From: Sipunculus nudus | Taxonomy: Eukaryota > Annelida > Sipuncula > Golfingiida > Sipunculidae | Direction of reading: 5' to 3' | Assembly: GCA_026874595.1 (NCBI GenBank) | Contig: CM049317.1 | Span: 11,878,382 to 11,942,381 of the forward strand | Length of the DNA stretch: 64,000 nucleotides | Shown: piece after piece, positions 27,600-34,729 of the stretch | How positions within the stretch are numbered: the stretch's first letter is position 1 | Layout of the letters: each line of letters begins with the position of its first letter | Made by a program: the position numbers and the translations under genes | The notes under the pieces: model-generated | Databases searched by the model: none | The model's input: only the letters and a program-made list of their open reading frames with translations | Told to the model about the DNA's origin: nothing

Positions 27600-30500
27600 G
27601 CTCTGGTCTCCCATCGAGCACTGTGCCATCAGTTTTGGAAACAAATGATGATTTTACACAACTGTATATATATACGTTTGGAATGTGGTATATGTCCCAC
27701 ACCCCGAGTCTTGCCAGAAAACAGAAACTTCACGATATAGCACGCGCACAGAAATGGTACAATATTTAGTTTAGACTTTAATCAAGAGATAAAATTCTAG
27801 TCGGGAAGGCATTCCCGAAACGGGTCGATTACTTTTTGGAACGCTATGTATTACATTTAAATATTAAAGTCATTCCGTGCAAAACATTTTGATTGATATG
27901 CTGTCATTTGTAAACCGTTAATTTTAAGCAAATGTTTACAATGCATTTGGAAGAGACACTGCTGATTCTAGAGCGGGAATGGGAACATGTGAATTCAATA
28001 ATGGTAGAGCCCCCTAATCTGCAGGTGACTTATTGGATTTCCATCTCGGCTATTTTGTAATTTTTCATCTCACGAACATGAGATACATAACCGTATCATT
28101 TTTGCTAGGCATTGTACTTCATTTAAATTGACTTGTTCTTATTCGTTCATTATTTGAAGAGTGACGTGGTATCATTGAGTAAAAAACATATCCAAATATT
28201 CGATTGTTCAAGGAATATAAGAAAATCTACAAAGAAATCAGACAGATTTCAAGTGAGTGTTCTTGCCGATGTCAAATTCGCCAGAAAATACTTTGCACCA
28301 TGTAATTATGACCTTAATAAACGTACAGCCGCTACTTCATTCAATTGTGACACACAGCTACTATATTGAACCAATCAGCTAAGAGTATATATTTGTGCCC
28401 TTTCAGGCTATAGTTTGAATGTTTTTTCCCAGTTTCTAGATAAAAGTGTAAAAGACATTTACTATTTGCTGTTTTATTCTTTTATGAAGGCTAAAATAAG
28501 GAGGTGGGAGAATATGGTATTGACACAGTAACAGTTTGAAACAATGGTTACTCTCTCTCTTCAGAACCAAATATATTTACAAACCAATTCTATACATGAC
28601 GACCACGATGAGACATGGGTATGTATTTCCTCGAATGTTTTTACTGCACCCCACAACGGTTTAATATGTAAACAGATTCTCTGGCGATCATCTTTGTAAT
28701 TATTTTGTATTCCTGTGCAGGAATCGACCCAAGAGGAACTAGATGCATGTCTCGAGGAGACCAGGAAAATTCGATCATACCTCAGCAATATAGTTCACGA
28801 AAATAAATTAAACCCAGATGACTCTAACGGCTCTCCGCTAAAAATGGAAGTAAGTTTTGAAATATGCTTCCCCATAAAACATTGGTTTTCTTGGTAATTT
28901 GGCAGAGTTGAGGGTTGAACATACAATATAATAACTATACATATCAAAATATTTTAGTTTCGCACATTTTGCTGAGATGCTTTGTTGAGAACTTGAAGAC
29001 TGATCGTGAAAAAAAGTTTTAACTAGATTTACTTTTTAATATTGTGTACATCGTGACTTGAAAACAGATAAATAAATATTATTTAAAAGACTAATGAAGC
29101 CATTGTAAATAACAATAAAAAAATCAGGTCCGTGCAAGCTATATTACAAAACGGAAATGCAGTAAAGCAACTGAGGGTATGTACATGTATGATTACACCT
29201 GTATGGAGGATAATAATTCTATCTTTCTTGGGATGAGGCCAGAGATATATCACTACAAGTCATTATCACTAGAAGTCATTGAAATTTTCCGATGAAATTC
29301 TTAAAACTAAAATCGATTGAAAATTCATATTTTCACTGTCCAGAGGCTTGTCAAATTAGTCTTTGGCTGATTAAAGGTCGGAATAATGAGCTCAGAAACC
29401 AATGTTTAATTCTTATCCTATTGACCCCTCTCAGTTCAACAGAAAGGTGATATAATATATTAAAAAGTTCTTGTCTATGAATAAGATAATTTGTTTCGAC
29501 TAGAAATGTGTGTATATGTGTAACTTTGTTAAAATATTTTTTTTAAAGAAGATGCACAACTATTGCTGTGTCATAATGTTAATTGTATTTTGATCACTTG
29601 GTACTGACTCTGCACACAGGACAGAAACGAAGTCACAGGAGTCCGGAAAGAGGGCAACGTGACTCCTTTTTTGCAGAATAGATTCGATTTTGTTTCTCTG
29701 ATGGGTTTTGATGAAACTAGCATAATTGACATACAGGTGGAATTACAGAAGAGGTTGTATGAGGTAATCGCAAATATATCTGATGTTTCTTCTTGAATAA
29801 AATATTGACCAGAGAAGCGGTGATGTAGAATTTTAAGAAGCGTTTTGTCTTGCTAAAGGCAGTATGGTGTAAAGCGGTCTGAACTACAAAAGCATGTGAG
29901 TACATTGCATGGGTCAACCGGAAAACAGAAGCACTTGATATATGTAATCTCCATTGTTCTAATAAACAGTATTCTTATAACTGATTTTGCTTAATAAACA
30001 CACGAATTATTTATTTTCCAGCATTCTAATGTAATCACGAGCTTTCCTGGTCGCGGATTGGAAAGTGCACATGACCGGTATGATCCAGATGAAAAAGTAA
30101 GTTATTTGTTATATTAACAAGTGCTATGGTATTCTCCCAAAGGGTATCGATCATATAGTGGGCAAACTAATACATCATCCTATAAATCGGCATTTCTTTT
30201 TACCATGTATGTTGGCATCTAGATTATTGTTTAATTATGGACTCAGGGTGTAGTTTTAAATTGTTATAAGGTGCAGCCACAGGATTGTGAAATGGATCAC
30301 ACTCATCGTCATAGATTTTGGAACCGGCGCACTGTCTGTACAGGTCGATGCGGGCTTCACGGAATCCCATTAACCAGACCATCATTCAGGATTTGATTGT
30401 GTCATCTGAGATACATTCACAATTTCTTCATGGATGTCTATGGATATAATTATTTCCGGATTTACACGTGTTTATTGACTTGTTAATCTGATACACAGCA

Positions 30501-31037
30501 AAGGACATGGAACGTCCATTCATCTTTGGACAATACTTCTTCCATTTAAGAGCTCGAAATGAATTAAAATGTATGAAAGCTGTGTTATATAAGGTAATAT
30601 CAGTCATATGGACATTTCTGCTTTCGTCTTGAATAGAATGCTAAAGAACACTCAAAAGAATAATTCATAAACCAATATTCTGACATGCCACATATCTGTT
30701 ATGTTTTATATGTTGGCTATGTGTGATACATTCAGTGAAATCCCACTGTAGCAGAGAGTCAAGGACCAGACGGTTTGTCCCGTTATACACGGATGTCCGC
30801 GCAAAAGGGAACGCCTGCCCGAGAGCTAAGCGAGAGACACAATCGTCCAATGAAAAACTGCACTTATTCGTTTTCTTTATGAGGCTCTCTCATGAACTAT
30901 AGCTAAAGTCAATATCTTTTTTCTTGTTATAGAATTCATTAAAAGATCGTCTGAAGGGACAGGGCTTACTTGAAGCTACGCCGTTTGATGTACGGACGAA
31001 TATCCTATATGTCCGTCAATATATTATCAATTACTAA
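6022..31037 (+). CDS. phase-0 mini-exon gene of unknown function (about 40 exons; span includes introns)
   Basis: A chain of short exons, each with an AG acceptor and GT donor, nearly all multiples of 3 and in phase 0, so any can be skipped without a frameshift. Order: an A/B array (6.0-14.5 kb) of 33-aa basic and 19-23-aa acidic repeats; linkers at 15.57 and 16.01 kb; a tandem C/D block (18.8-21.2 kb); diverged exons, many with cysteines (21.6-28.6 kb); four longer exons (28.7-30.9 kb) and a stop at 31,035. The joined product would be roughly 1,150 aa. I recognise no domain. Organisation resembles helminth micro-exon genes, but no homology is claimed. The first exon and promoter are not established (485 is a candidate). 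At least one exon looks dead and others are doubtful. It could be one gene with extensive alternative splicing, or two adjacent genes if the stop at 21,684 is real. Confidence 0.65.
6549..6647 (+). CDS. exon A1 (33-aa basic repeat)
   Basis: Acceptor TTCTTGCAG, donor GTATAT, 99 nt, phase 0 at both ends. Begins GVSKRHMRKPSPEGST and ends EELK. Near-identical in layout to eight other copies downstream. Confidence 0.82.
6802..6870 (+). CDS. exon B1 (23-aa acidic repeat)
   Basis: Acceptor TTCTCCATAG, donor GTATTG, 69 nt, phase 0. Begins KYSGAQHWVTSNE, then a run rich in Asp/Glu/Arg ending ISK. Confidence 0.75.
7226..7324 (+). CDS. exon A2
   Basis: Acceptor CCCCTTACAG, donor GTATAT, 99 nt. VLFIRHMHKPSPEGSRERE followed by the WRSH segment and ending KQLK. 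Confidence 0.78.
7422..7469. repeat. (TA)n microsatellite in the A2-B2 intron
   Basis: TA run inside an intron, about 30 bases upstream of the B2 acceptor. Confidence 0.9.
7498..7566 (+). CDS. exon B2 with weak donor
   Basis: Acceptor TTCTCTATAG and a 69-nt body matching other B exons (KSSFVQRPVTSMVKKD...). The donor context has decayed from AAG|GTATTG to AAT|GTGTTG, and reading through hits TAA within a few codons. It is either poorly spliced or dead. Confidence 0.5.
7926..8060 (+). mobile_element. tRNA-like SINE fragment
   Basis: GAGTTCGAGTCTCG matches a pol III B box and lies about 50 bases after a degenerate A-box-like GTTGAGCACAGG stretch. It sits in the intron between B2 and A3. No tRNA acceptor stem is visible. 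Confidence 0.35.
8129..8227 (+). CDS. exon A3 (diverged)
   Basis: 99 nt, phase 0, donor GTACAC. The acceptor is TTGAAG where other copies have TTGCAG. Body VIIKSHLHEPSLQGS...EWRSH...RLK keeps the repeat register but has lost the RKPSPEG core. Confidence 0.65.
8359..8427 (+). CDS. exon B3
   Basis: Acceptor TCCATGTAG, donor GTATTG, 69 nt. KPPDTEHHKTSEEARDEEGG then RMK; strongly acidic centre. Confidence 0.75.
8899..8997 (+). CDS. exon A4
   Basis: Acceptor CTTTTTGCAG, donor GTATAT, 99 nt. EVSKRLLRKPSPEGSKERE, then WRSQ and ending GLLK. Confidence 0.82.
9356..9424 (+). CDS. exon B4
   Basis: Acceptor TTTTCTCTGCAG, donor GTACTG, 69 nt. KSQDTKHYMTSEEAGDQDE then VKPK. Confidence 0.78.
9914..10012 (+). 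CDS. exon A5
   Basis: Acceptor TTCTTCTTTCAG, donor GTATAT, 99 nt. DVSKRHMRKPSPEGSRERE, WRSQ, ending AQLK. Confidence 0.82.
10067..10114 (+). CDS. possible decayed B exon after A5
   Basis: The sequence after TTTTAGAG encodes KYVHKTS...EAK, recalling B repeats, and ends AAG|GTATAG. It is only 48 nt, has a poor acceptor and lies unusually close to A5. It could be a shortened B copy or chance. Confidence 0.3.
10711..10809 (+). CDS. exon A6 (diverged)
   Basis: Acceptor ACGTCTTGCAG, donor GTACGC, 99 nt. VSIKRHLHEPPWRAST...NQLK. Frame and length are kept but the PSPEG core is altered. Confidence 0.7.
10975..11043 (+). CDS. exon B6
   Basis: Acceptor TTTTCTCTGCAG, donor GTATTT, 69 nt. KCQGNELNMTIEKEGAENED then RTK. 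One cysteine, otherwise acidic. Confidence 0.75.
11596..11694 (+). CDS. exon A7
   Basis: Acceptor CCTCCTTGCAG, donor GTATAT, 99 nt. VISKRHMRKPSPEGTRERE, then GRKQ replaces WRSQ. Confidence 0.8.
11833..11901 (+). pseudogene. dead B exon (relic) after A7
   Basis: The conserved B acceptor TTTGTCCATAG and AAATCTTGAG opening are present, but the expected frame meets TGA at the third codon and again later, and no AAG|GTATTG donor remains. A B copy lost by mutation. Confidence 0.6.
12519..12617 (+). CDS. exon A8 (diverged)
   Basis: 99 nt, phase 0. Acceptor TTTCTTTAAG, donor GTGTGA. GVFKLHLRKPSPNGSRKS...EQSK. Splice sites are weaker than in other copies. Confidence 0.65.
12618..14173. other. long intron, no exon seen
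   Basis: The usual A-to-A spacing in the array is 680-1,015 bases; here it is 1,655. No B exon is recognisable, so a B copy (and perhaps an A copy) has probably been lost or overwritten. Confidence 0.4.
14174..14272 (+). CDS. exon A9
   Basis: Acceptor TACTTCTTGCAG, donor GTATAT, 99 nt. VVSKRYMRKPSPEGSRERE, WRSH, ending EKLK. Last clear A repeat. Confidence 0.82.
14413..14469 (+). CDS. exon B9 (short form, 19 codons)
   Basis: Acceptor TTTTCTTCGTAG, donor GTATTG, 57 nt. KSSGMTGKEKEDGVEESSK: a B repeat with a 12-nt internal deletion that preserves the frame. Confidence 0.75.
15567..15623 (+). CDS. linker exon (19 codons, acidic)
   Basis: Acceptor GGATTTTGATAG, donor GTATGG, 57 nt, phase 0. 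ENESGSLLEEVDGFTDERE; same length and acidity as the short B exon but without clear identity. Confidence 0.55.
16010..16087 (+). CDS. linker exon (26 codons)
   Basis: Acceptor ACATTTTGTAG, donor GTGATA, 78 nt, phase 0. FGRFHFSQESNLDSGYFSI then RERPAIQ; no relatives seen in the window. Confidence 0.5.
16354..16434. repeat. (TA)n microsatellite
   Basis: Long imperfect TA tract in the intron upstream of the Penelope-like element. Confidence 0.9.
16656..16712. repeat. (TA)n microsatellite bordering the Penelope-like element
   Basis: TA tract with one interruption. Together with the tract at 18,613-18,675 it brackets the element, consistent with insertion into a TA repeat. Confidence 0.85.
16738..16985 (-). 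repeat. Penelope-like pseudo-LTR, copy 1
   Basis: Inverted relative of 18,395-18,615. Read on the minus strand it holds CTGATG, GTGAAAC and a palindrome AACAGACTGTT, in hammerhead-ribozyme order. Confidence 0.7.
16802..16845 (-). ncRNA. hammerhead-ribozyme-like motif (decayed)
   Basis: Minus strand: TTTAC | CTGATG ... GAAA | CAG-A-CTG | TT | GTGAA. Stem I can pair TTTAC with GTGAA using one G-U; stem III is a hairpin. Core position A9 is lost (CTGATGT) and stem II is not convincing, so activity is unlikely. Confidence 0.4.
17346..17380 (+). other. G-rich run, possible G-quadruplex
   Basis: Several G tracts of three or more within 35 bases, in the 3' region of the Penelope-like element (C-rich on its sense strand). 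Confidence 0.5.
17425..18345 (-). pseudogene. Penelope-like GIY-YIG endonuclease region, broken
   Basis: Minus-strand fragments in order: YSRHVKTNIGRQFMKLIEIH and HFPKHHRY, a cysteine motif (KQCICRKK then ECLMNGQC in another frame), the endonuclease segment HYIGCTEGDFKTRYNNHK, PELSKHIWSL, CVLCLSEK, and NSRAEILSKCCHQNKF. These match the conserved C-terminal part of Penelope-like proteins. At least two frameshifts (one in a poly-A run) and in-frame stops break it. The reverse transcriptase domain is missing. Confidence 0.75.
17511..17960. repeat. about 230-bp tandem duplication inside the endonuclease relic
   Basis: 17,511-17,737 and 17,738-17,960 are near-identical (shared TGTGCTTAGACAGTTCAGGG, each beginning near TTTCTATAAGTAG). 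Both encode the segment from TEG.FKTRYNNHK to CLSE on the minus strand, so the GIY-YIG region was duplicated after or during decay. Confidence 0.85.
18395..18615 (+). repeat. Penelope-like pseudo-LTR, copy 2 (inverted)
   Basis: Reverse complement relative of 16,738-16,985; ends next to the TA tract. Confidence 0.7.
18539..18584 (+). ncRNA. hammerhead-ribozyme-like motif
   Basis: TTCAC | CTGATGA ... GAAA | CAAACTG | TT | GTGAA. Stem I pairs TTCAC with GTGAA perfectly, the CUGAUGA and GAAA core boxes are intact, and a short stem III (ACA/TGT) is possible. Stem II is poorly paired. Penelope-like pseudo-LTRs are known to carry such motifs. Confidence 0.5.
18613..18675. repeat. (TA)n microsatellite bordering the Penelope-like element
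   Basis: TA tract on the right edge of the element. Confidence 0.9.
18798..18902 (+). CDS. exon C1 (35 codons)
   Basis: Acceptor ATATATTCAAG, donor GTACTG, 105 nt, phase 0. LAQGEIVDAGLSS...YSLALGFCHPVSSSEATTK with a single cysteine. First of three C copies. Confidence 0.75.
19712..19804 (+). CDS. exon D1 (31 codons)
   Basis: Acceptor ACTTTTGCAG, donor GTAAGT, 93 nt, phase 0. ESTLSKKPICHCYTKLSE then YETCLTDETS. Three cysteines in CxC-x12-C spacing. Confidence 0.78.
19961..20065 (+). CDS. exon C2
   Basis: Acceptor ATATATTCAAG, donor GTACGG, 105 nt. VTQVEIVDVGSSSDQTYSLA then LGFCQPFSSSEATAK; about 1,163 bases after C1. Confidence 0.78.
20865..20957 (+). CDS. exon D2
   Basis: Acceptor ACTTTTGCAG, donor GTAAGT, 93 nt. 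ESALFGKPICHCYSKFSERV then YETCLTDGTS; 1,153 bases after D1. Confidence 0.78.
21113..21217 (+). CDS. exon C3 (diverged)
   Basis: Acceptor ATATATTCAAG, donor GTAAAT, 105 nt. PGQEHISEISFSSEHYYYLA then LGFCHPTCFSQETPK; gains a second cysteine. Confidence 0.75.
21499..21556. repeat. (TA)n microsatellite
   Basis: TA run in the intron after C3. Confidence 0.9.
21612..21686 (+). CDS. exon with in-frame stop, or 45-nt exon
   Basis: Acceptor ACATATACAG. GYRSVVSLCQPVVEYVEDAF then IDTR and TAA (21,684). Either an alternative terminal exon, or a 45-nt phase-0 exon using the weak donor TAT|GTAGAG at 21,657. The downstream chain of phase-0 exons favours it being skipped or shortened in at least some transcripts. 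Confidence 0.4.
   Translation, partial: GYRSVVSLCQPVVEYVEDAFIDTR
22092..22178 (+). CDS. exon, 29 codons
   Basis: Acceptor CCTGTTTTCAG, donor GTCACA (weak), 87 nt, phase 0. GQVECDASCLITNLRNESLQ then KLERIKTSQ. Confidence 0.55.
22269..22361 (+). CDS. D-like exon, donor uncertain
   Basis: Acceptor CGTTCTGTAG. DTADATRVQCCYNLIHAWSE then DECYHVKHIPL: 31 codons, the length of D exons, with a CC..C pattern resembling D. The nearest GT (22,363) gives 94 nt and a phase-1 donor; an upstream GT (after TAC CAT) keeps phase 0 with a shorter exon. Confidence 0.45.
22529..22624 (+). CDS. exon, 32 codons
   Basis: Acceptor GGAAATGCAG, donor GTAATT, 96 nt, phase 0. KREYHINPSDITQDKQATVL then FQPELRSNEETE. Confidence 0.6.
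22823..22906 (+). CDS. exon, 28 codons
   Basis: Acceptor TTCGTTTCAG, donor GTATTT, 84 nt, phase 0. VMFGVEFFCGVVRRVQTPIT then VPKSSLLQ. Same length and ending as the exon at 27,084. Confidence 0.6.
23038..23127 (+). CDS. D-like exon, 30 codons
   Basis: Acceptor TATTTCTACAG, donor GTATGT, 90 nt, phase 0. KLPLSFKLPCWCQLVWEYTK then YEREKVDDYM. The PCWC start parallels PICHC of D exons. Confidence 0.62.
23452..23529 (+). CDS. exon, 26 codons
   Basis: Acceptor ATTTTGTGCAG, donor GTAAGT, 78 nt, phase 0. ESVHIYRMDLVSENVERPKC then HIERSP. Confidence 0.65.
23530..26512. other. 3-kb intron, contains a repeat-like block
   Basis: No phase-0 exon seen. 24,250-25,900 holds recurrent AAGATGG-type words in both orientations (see separate entry). 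Confidence 0.5.
24250..25900. repeat. possible degenerate mobile element with AAGATGG(C) words
   Basis: CAAAGATGGCGTCAAAATGG (about 24,675), CATCCAAGATG (about 24,837) and CCCAAGATGG (about 24,977) on the + strand face GCCATCTTGG and GGCATCTTG (about 25,840-25,858) in reverse. Non-autonomous invertebrate elements often carry such words; no coding part is recognised. Confidence 0.3.
26513..26617 (+). CDS. cysteine-rich exon, 35 codons
   Basis: Acceptor GTATTTTCCTAG, donor GTACAT, 105 nt, phase 0 (the C-exon length). CPEEKSCQVMHEPECMNSSN then IVCTNEVDSFIIVNQ: four cysteines. Confidence 0.65.
27084..27167 (+). CDS. exon, 28 codons
   Basis: Acceptor CATTATATTGCAG, donor GTAAAT, 84 nt, phase 0. 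VFLESVSFIENTKTYNLQLI then PPWVTMLQ. The acceptor region is itself duplicated just upstream (27,040-27,062), giving a second possible acceptor. Confidence 0.62.
27343..27429 (+). CDS. D-like exon, 29 codons
   Basis: Acceptor TACGCATATAG, donor GTAGGT, 87 nt, phase 0. ATLGRKEISCSRPIFEYVKT then EESHCTYEK. Confidence 0.6.
27546..27596. repeat. (TA)n microsatellite
   Basis: TA run in an intron. Confidence 0.9.
27929..28024 (+). CDS. exon, 32 codons
   Basis: Acceptor GTTAATTTTAAG (weak), donor GTGACT, 96 nt, phase 0. QMFTMHLEETLLILEREWEH then VNSIMVEPPNLQ. Confidence 0.5.
28160..28252 (+). CDS. exon, 31 codons
   Basis: Acceptor ATTATTTGAAG (weak), donor GTGAGT, 93 nt, phase 0 (the D-exon length). 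SDVVSLSKKHIQIFDCSRNI then a basic RKSTKKSDRFQ. Confidence 0.55.
28565..28618 (+). CDS. exon, 18 codons
   Basis: Acceptor CTCTCTCTTCAG, donor GTATGT, 54 nt, phase 0. NQIYLQTNSIHDDHDETW. Confidence 0.65.
28721..28849 (+). CDS. exon, 43 codons
   Basis: Acceptor TTCCTGTGCAG, donor GTAAGT, 129 nt, phase 0. ESTQEELDACLEETRKIRSY begins a likely helix; ends SPLKME. Confidence 0.75.
29620..29763 (+). CDS. exon, 48 codons
   Basis: Acceptor CTGCACACAG, donor GTAATC, 144 nt, phase 0, the longest exon of the gene. DRNEVTGVRKEGNVTPFLQN ... QVELQKRLYE. Confidence 0.75.
30022..30096 (+). CDS. exon, 25 codons
   Basis: Acceptor TTTATTTTCCAG, donor GTAAGT, 75 nt, phase 0. HSNVITSFPGRGLESAHDRY then DPDEK. Confidence 0.78.
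30933..31037 (+). CDS. terminal exon, 34 codons and stop
   Basis: Acceptor TTCTTGTTATAG, then NSLKDRLKGQGLLEATPFDV ... YIINY and TAA at 31,035. No AATAAA lies close by; the first I noticed downstream is at 31,945. Confidence 0.72.
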   Translation, partial: NSLKDRLKGQGLLEATPFDVRTNILYVRQYIINY

Positions 31038-32883
31038 ATGTTAACATCCTCAGCGTTCGGAAAGTTTATCAAGTTGAATGGAGTATTCTACGCCCGTTGT
31101 TACTGAATATTGCGGCTTGCATCCATCAAGCATACAAATATCATTGGTGATCTCTCATGTACGGGTCATGGGTCATTTTATTATCAGTAGTCTCAAAACT
31201 CTATCTGATGGGGCTGACAATTATGAGTTCATCGTTTTAAGCAATGACTAGCCATATCAGTCGTCAAACGGGTGCATAATTAAGACGTTTGATCACCTTA
31301 AATCTAAACTCTAACCGAGTTCCTAGCCCGGCAAGAGGTAGCCCTTGACAAGGCAAATACCATATCATAACTCTTCCAGGGACCTATAAGAGAATAACGA
31401 AGTTTTAAATAAGGAGAGCTATTTCACTTCAGTTTCAAACTCCCCATGAAGGAAATATGTCATCTTTAGCAACGCTAAGCAGTAATATATTACACGCCTC
31501 AAAGTAAAAAGGGTGAAAATGTATGTTGTTTTGTCGCTAGAGTTATTTATTGATCTTAAATGAAAAGGGTCCGTCGTACTGAATAGCTGGATGTCCGCCC
31601 TAGATGCGTTCTGAAGGTAGTAAATACGTTTGGGAGTACCTCAGGTGTCATTTGGGTGTCCACAATATTCATGAATCTATTTAAATTAACTTTTTAGCAA
31701 ATCTGTCCTACTTCGCAACGGACATATAACACAAATTGTAATTCTGAACATTTTATTCTAGATGCCAGGGGCGATTCCGCTAAGCTGAATGGTGACACTA
31801 AGAAATTGATTCAACTTAGATTGCTACCACTTAAGCATTTTCCAATAGGGCCTAAAATAGTTGTCAATAACCGACCAAACGGATTCTACATTTTTTTATA
31901 TGGTGACACGTGTTAATGATCATTCACAGTCATTCATTAGGGGCAATAAATGTAAACGAATTGTGCTCTTGGCTGCAATTATGACCCTTTGTAAATCTGA
32001 CAATATTAATAATAATAAAGATAACCATATACAGCAATTTAAAAGGACCATATTCCTATTATAAAACACCCGACGGAAGAAGTTTTTCCCTGATGTGAAT
32101 AGGGTGTTGGAAGCTGAAGTTCTGAAGGAAATATGCACACATGAACAAGTGCATGACATTCAAACTTTTAACTGTACACGAGAGGTTGATCTTGGAGCTT
32201 GTGCTCGTTTGTTCACCTTTACATATCGCTGAAATAAGACACTGGAGAAAATAAAGTCAGATGTTATTGATCATCGTCTTTTTATGTTATAATTCGGGCA
32301 CCTGTAATTGGATGCGCTACAGCCTGTCACTTAAATTTGCTGTCCCATATAGCAGAATATTTGCATCAAGGCTAGAAATTACCATTTAATCGGTCGTTAT
32401 ATACTTTATCCTTCCAATGTTACGTATCATATGACGGCAGGGCCTTTGTAGAAACGGAACTATCTTAGAGCACACTCACATGTTTTATTGGTTTAAGGGA
32501 GCATAGGAGACATGTTGAGTAGATATTTTGTATTACAAAGGGTGTGAAATTTAAAATGTAAACTGTAAAATGATTAAGCATAAATATACTCATCTGACTC
32601 TTTACATATCTCATATCGCGTTTTGGGTTATATATCCGAATACGTTTGTGTACATGCCCCTCAGACCAAATTGTTAGACAAAGTTACTGAAAGTTACGTT
32701 TCCCACTTCATAATATTGCCTTATATTCATTAACCTCCTGAAGTCATTAGAATGTATGCCAAATGGGAATCAAAGACGCTGAAGTACAATACTGTGATCT
32801 AAATAAGGAAATTACAGGTCCAAGAAAATTGGTACGGCCATGGGACCCAATATAATGCCCTCATAATATCCATCTGAAACATA

Positions 32884-32885
<2 letters not shown>

Positions 32886-32922
<37 letters not shown>
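32886..32922. repeat. (TA)n microsatellite
   Basis: TA run in intergenic DNA. Confidence 0.9.
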
Positions 32923-32924
<2 letters not shown>

Positions 32925-34213
32925 AGAAGGCAAATCCTGATTACATAGACATCAAAGGGCTACGCTACGGGCGATTTTAGATTTAAATGGTAGGTTCAAT
33001 ATATAAGTGTAATCTACAATTTTTCAATATTTCCTTGTCCAAGCTCTGCTTTCCAAGTATCGGATTTACAAATACTTTCTGAAAGTTGGCTGGGACATAT
33101 GATCTTTTTATATGATACGATGGTCGACAAGAGCTCATCTGTATACGGTTTTTGGAGTCAGGTTAGGACAGGGTCCATTTCACTTCACAATGGTTTCGAT
33201 GTACGCTCTTTACACAGCGCTTAACTATAGGCCTACAACCTACATGGTAAGCGCTGTTTGTTATGACCTCGTATCCTGAATTGTTACCCCAGAGGGGAGC
33301 ACTGTATTTTTGTCCAATCAGGTGAGACCTTGTGCTGGAAGACACAGCCAAGCGAGGAAAACACGGAGCCAATCATATTCATTTCGTTTGAGTGACAGCT
33401 CATCACCCCGGTAACCGTCTGAACAGGCCAGAGGCTCAGAGAGAATTTCCGCAGACGTGGTTTGCTTAGGGCCTTAGGCACATAGGATGCCCGGCCGGTA
33501 AGCTGTAATTCAAACGTAACGTAACAACAAAGGCAGCGTGTACACCTTGCTGGCCGGTCATAGTTCTCAGACAACAGATACATGGCAACGCTAAAACAGT
33601 CATACTGTCAGAATCGAATCGGTCGATGATGCGAGAATGCAGAGGGAGCAATTAAAATTCGACCGTAAACTGTCTTCAAACGGCGCTTGAAGCGGAAATA
33701 TGGGCGGAGCCAGGATGCCTGTCGAGTGTTTGTTTATTGGCATCTGGCTGGGTGCTTGTCACATATTAAGCACGTATTTTTCTGCGGACAACGAACCGCC
33801 ATCTGGTGTCTAAATATATCTTAAACGGTCAAAGGTGGCAGCGTGAAAATCAGTTGCTTATTTAGAAGCGTAAGATTTCCGCTGCCTCGGGAGCATAGTT
33901 TCGATGAGGCACCAGTCACATATTCTTGATCCCATCCTTGGTGACTGGAATAAATCATGTCAGCTCCTTACCTTGAAAGGGCATTTTGGCTCTTTCTCTG
34001 TTCATCGTCGATAGAGACATGTGGAAATGAAGCACATTCTTTCAACTATGGCATTTATATTTTTGTATTGACTCAAACGAGATATAGCCATCATAATTCC
34101 TAAGTATGGACGTACTAAAAAAATGATACGAGGAACCATCAAGAATTTTAAGCTAGGAGTTCCTATGTCAAAAGGTTACTATCTGTTCTTTCTAAACGGA
34201 TTGTGCGACTTGT

Positions 34214-34252
34214 GGCCGGAGGTGGGGGTGGGTAGGGGTGTGGGGATTGGTG
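34214..34252 (+). other. G-rich run, possible G-quadruplex
   Basis: At least four G tracts of three or more (GGAGGTGGGGGTGGGTAGGG and following), about 620 bases upstream of the lectin ATG. Confidence 0.45.
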
Positions 34253-34539
34253 CTTAAGACGTATGAAGGGTGGTTCCTATAGCTCAGATGAAAAACAGTC
34301 AGTGGAAAGTAAGAAAACAAGAGGAACCGTATGTACAGTACAGAAAACAGGTCTTGTTGAACATGACTAGATTTACTATATGGGAAGATTTTGTTGCATA
34401 TTCAGACCATTAATTATACAGTTCGCGGCCCATATTGACTTTTGTTTTGAAAAACATGTCACGACTGTTTTCCTTTGATGATCAATGATACGAATATACC
34501 ATATCCTGTTTAGTGTATACAATGTATATAATGACAATT

Positions 34540-34546
<7 letters not shown>

Positions 34547-34590
<44 letters not shown>
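34547..34590. repeat. (TA)n microsatellite
   Basis: TA run about 280 bases upstream of the lectin ATG. Confidence 0.9.
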
Positions 34591-34591
<1 letters not shown>

Positions 34592-34729
34592 TAATCTGTC
34601 TTTGATCGTTATGCTAATATTATTTTCTGTTGAATTTGGAAGTGATAAACGGATATTTTATGGTTTTAAGCATCTAAACAAATAAGTAATAATTGTGAAA
34701 GTTCAAGACCGCGACGGTTATCTAATACA

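Larger units (their letters stand above)
31038..34729. other. intergenic region between the mini-exon gene and the lectin gene
   Basis: No supported gene. Holds (TA)n at 32,886-32,922 and 34,547-34,590, a G-rich run at 34,214-34,252, and a less AT-rich block at 33,160-33,720 with overlapping minus-strand frames of unknown meaning. Confidence 0.5.

Noticed and set aside
29129-29177. Possible exon between AATCAG and GTATGT
   Set aside because: 49 nt breaks the phase-0 rule, and there is no pyrimidine tract before the AG.
30271-30393. Open frame VQPQDCEMDHTHRH... in the intron before the last exon
   Set aside because: The only nearby GT gives a 73-nt exon out of phase, and the acceptor lacks a pyrimidine tract. 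Composition is notable but support is insufficient.
21840-33950. Similarity between about 21,850 (GCACCAGTCATG) and about 33,910 (GCACCAGTCACA)
   Set aside because: The match covers only a few dozen bases with gaps and may be chance; too weak to call a repeat family.
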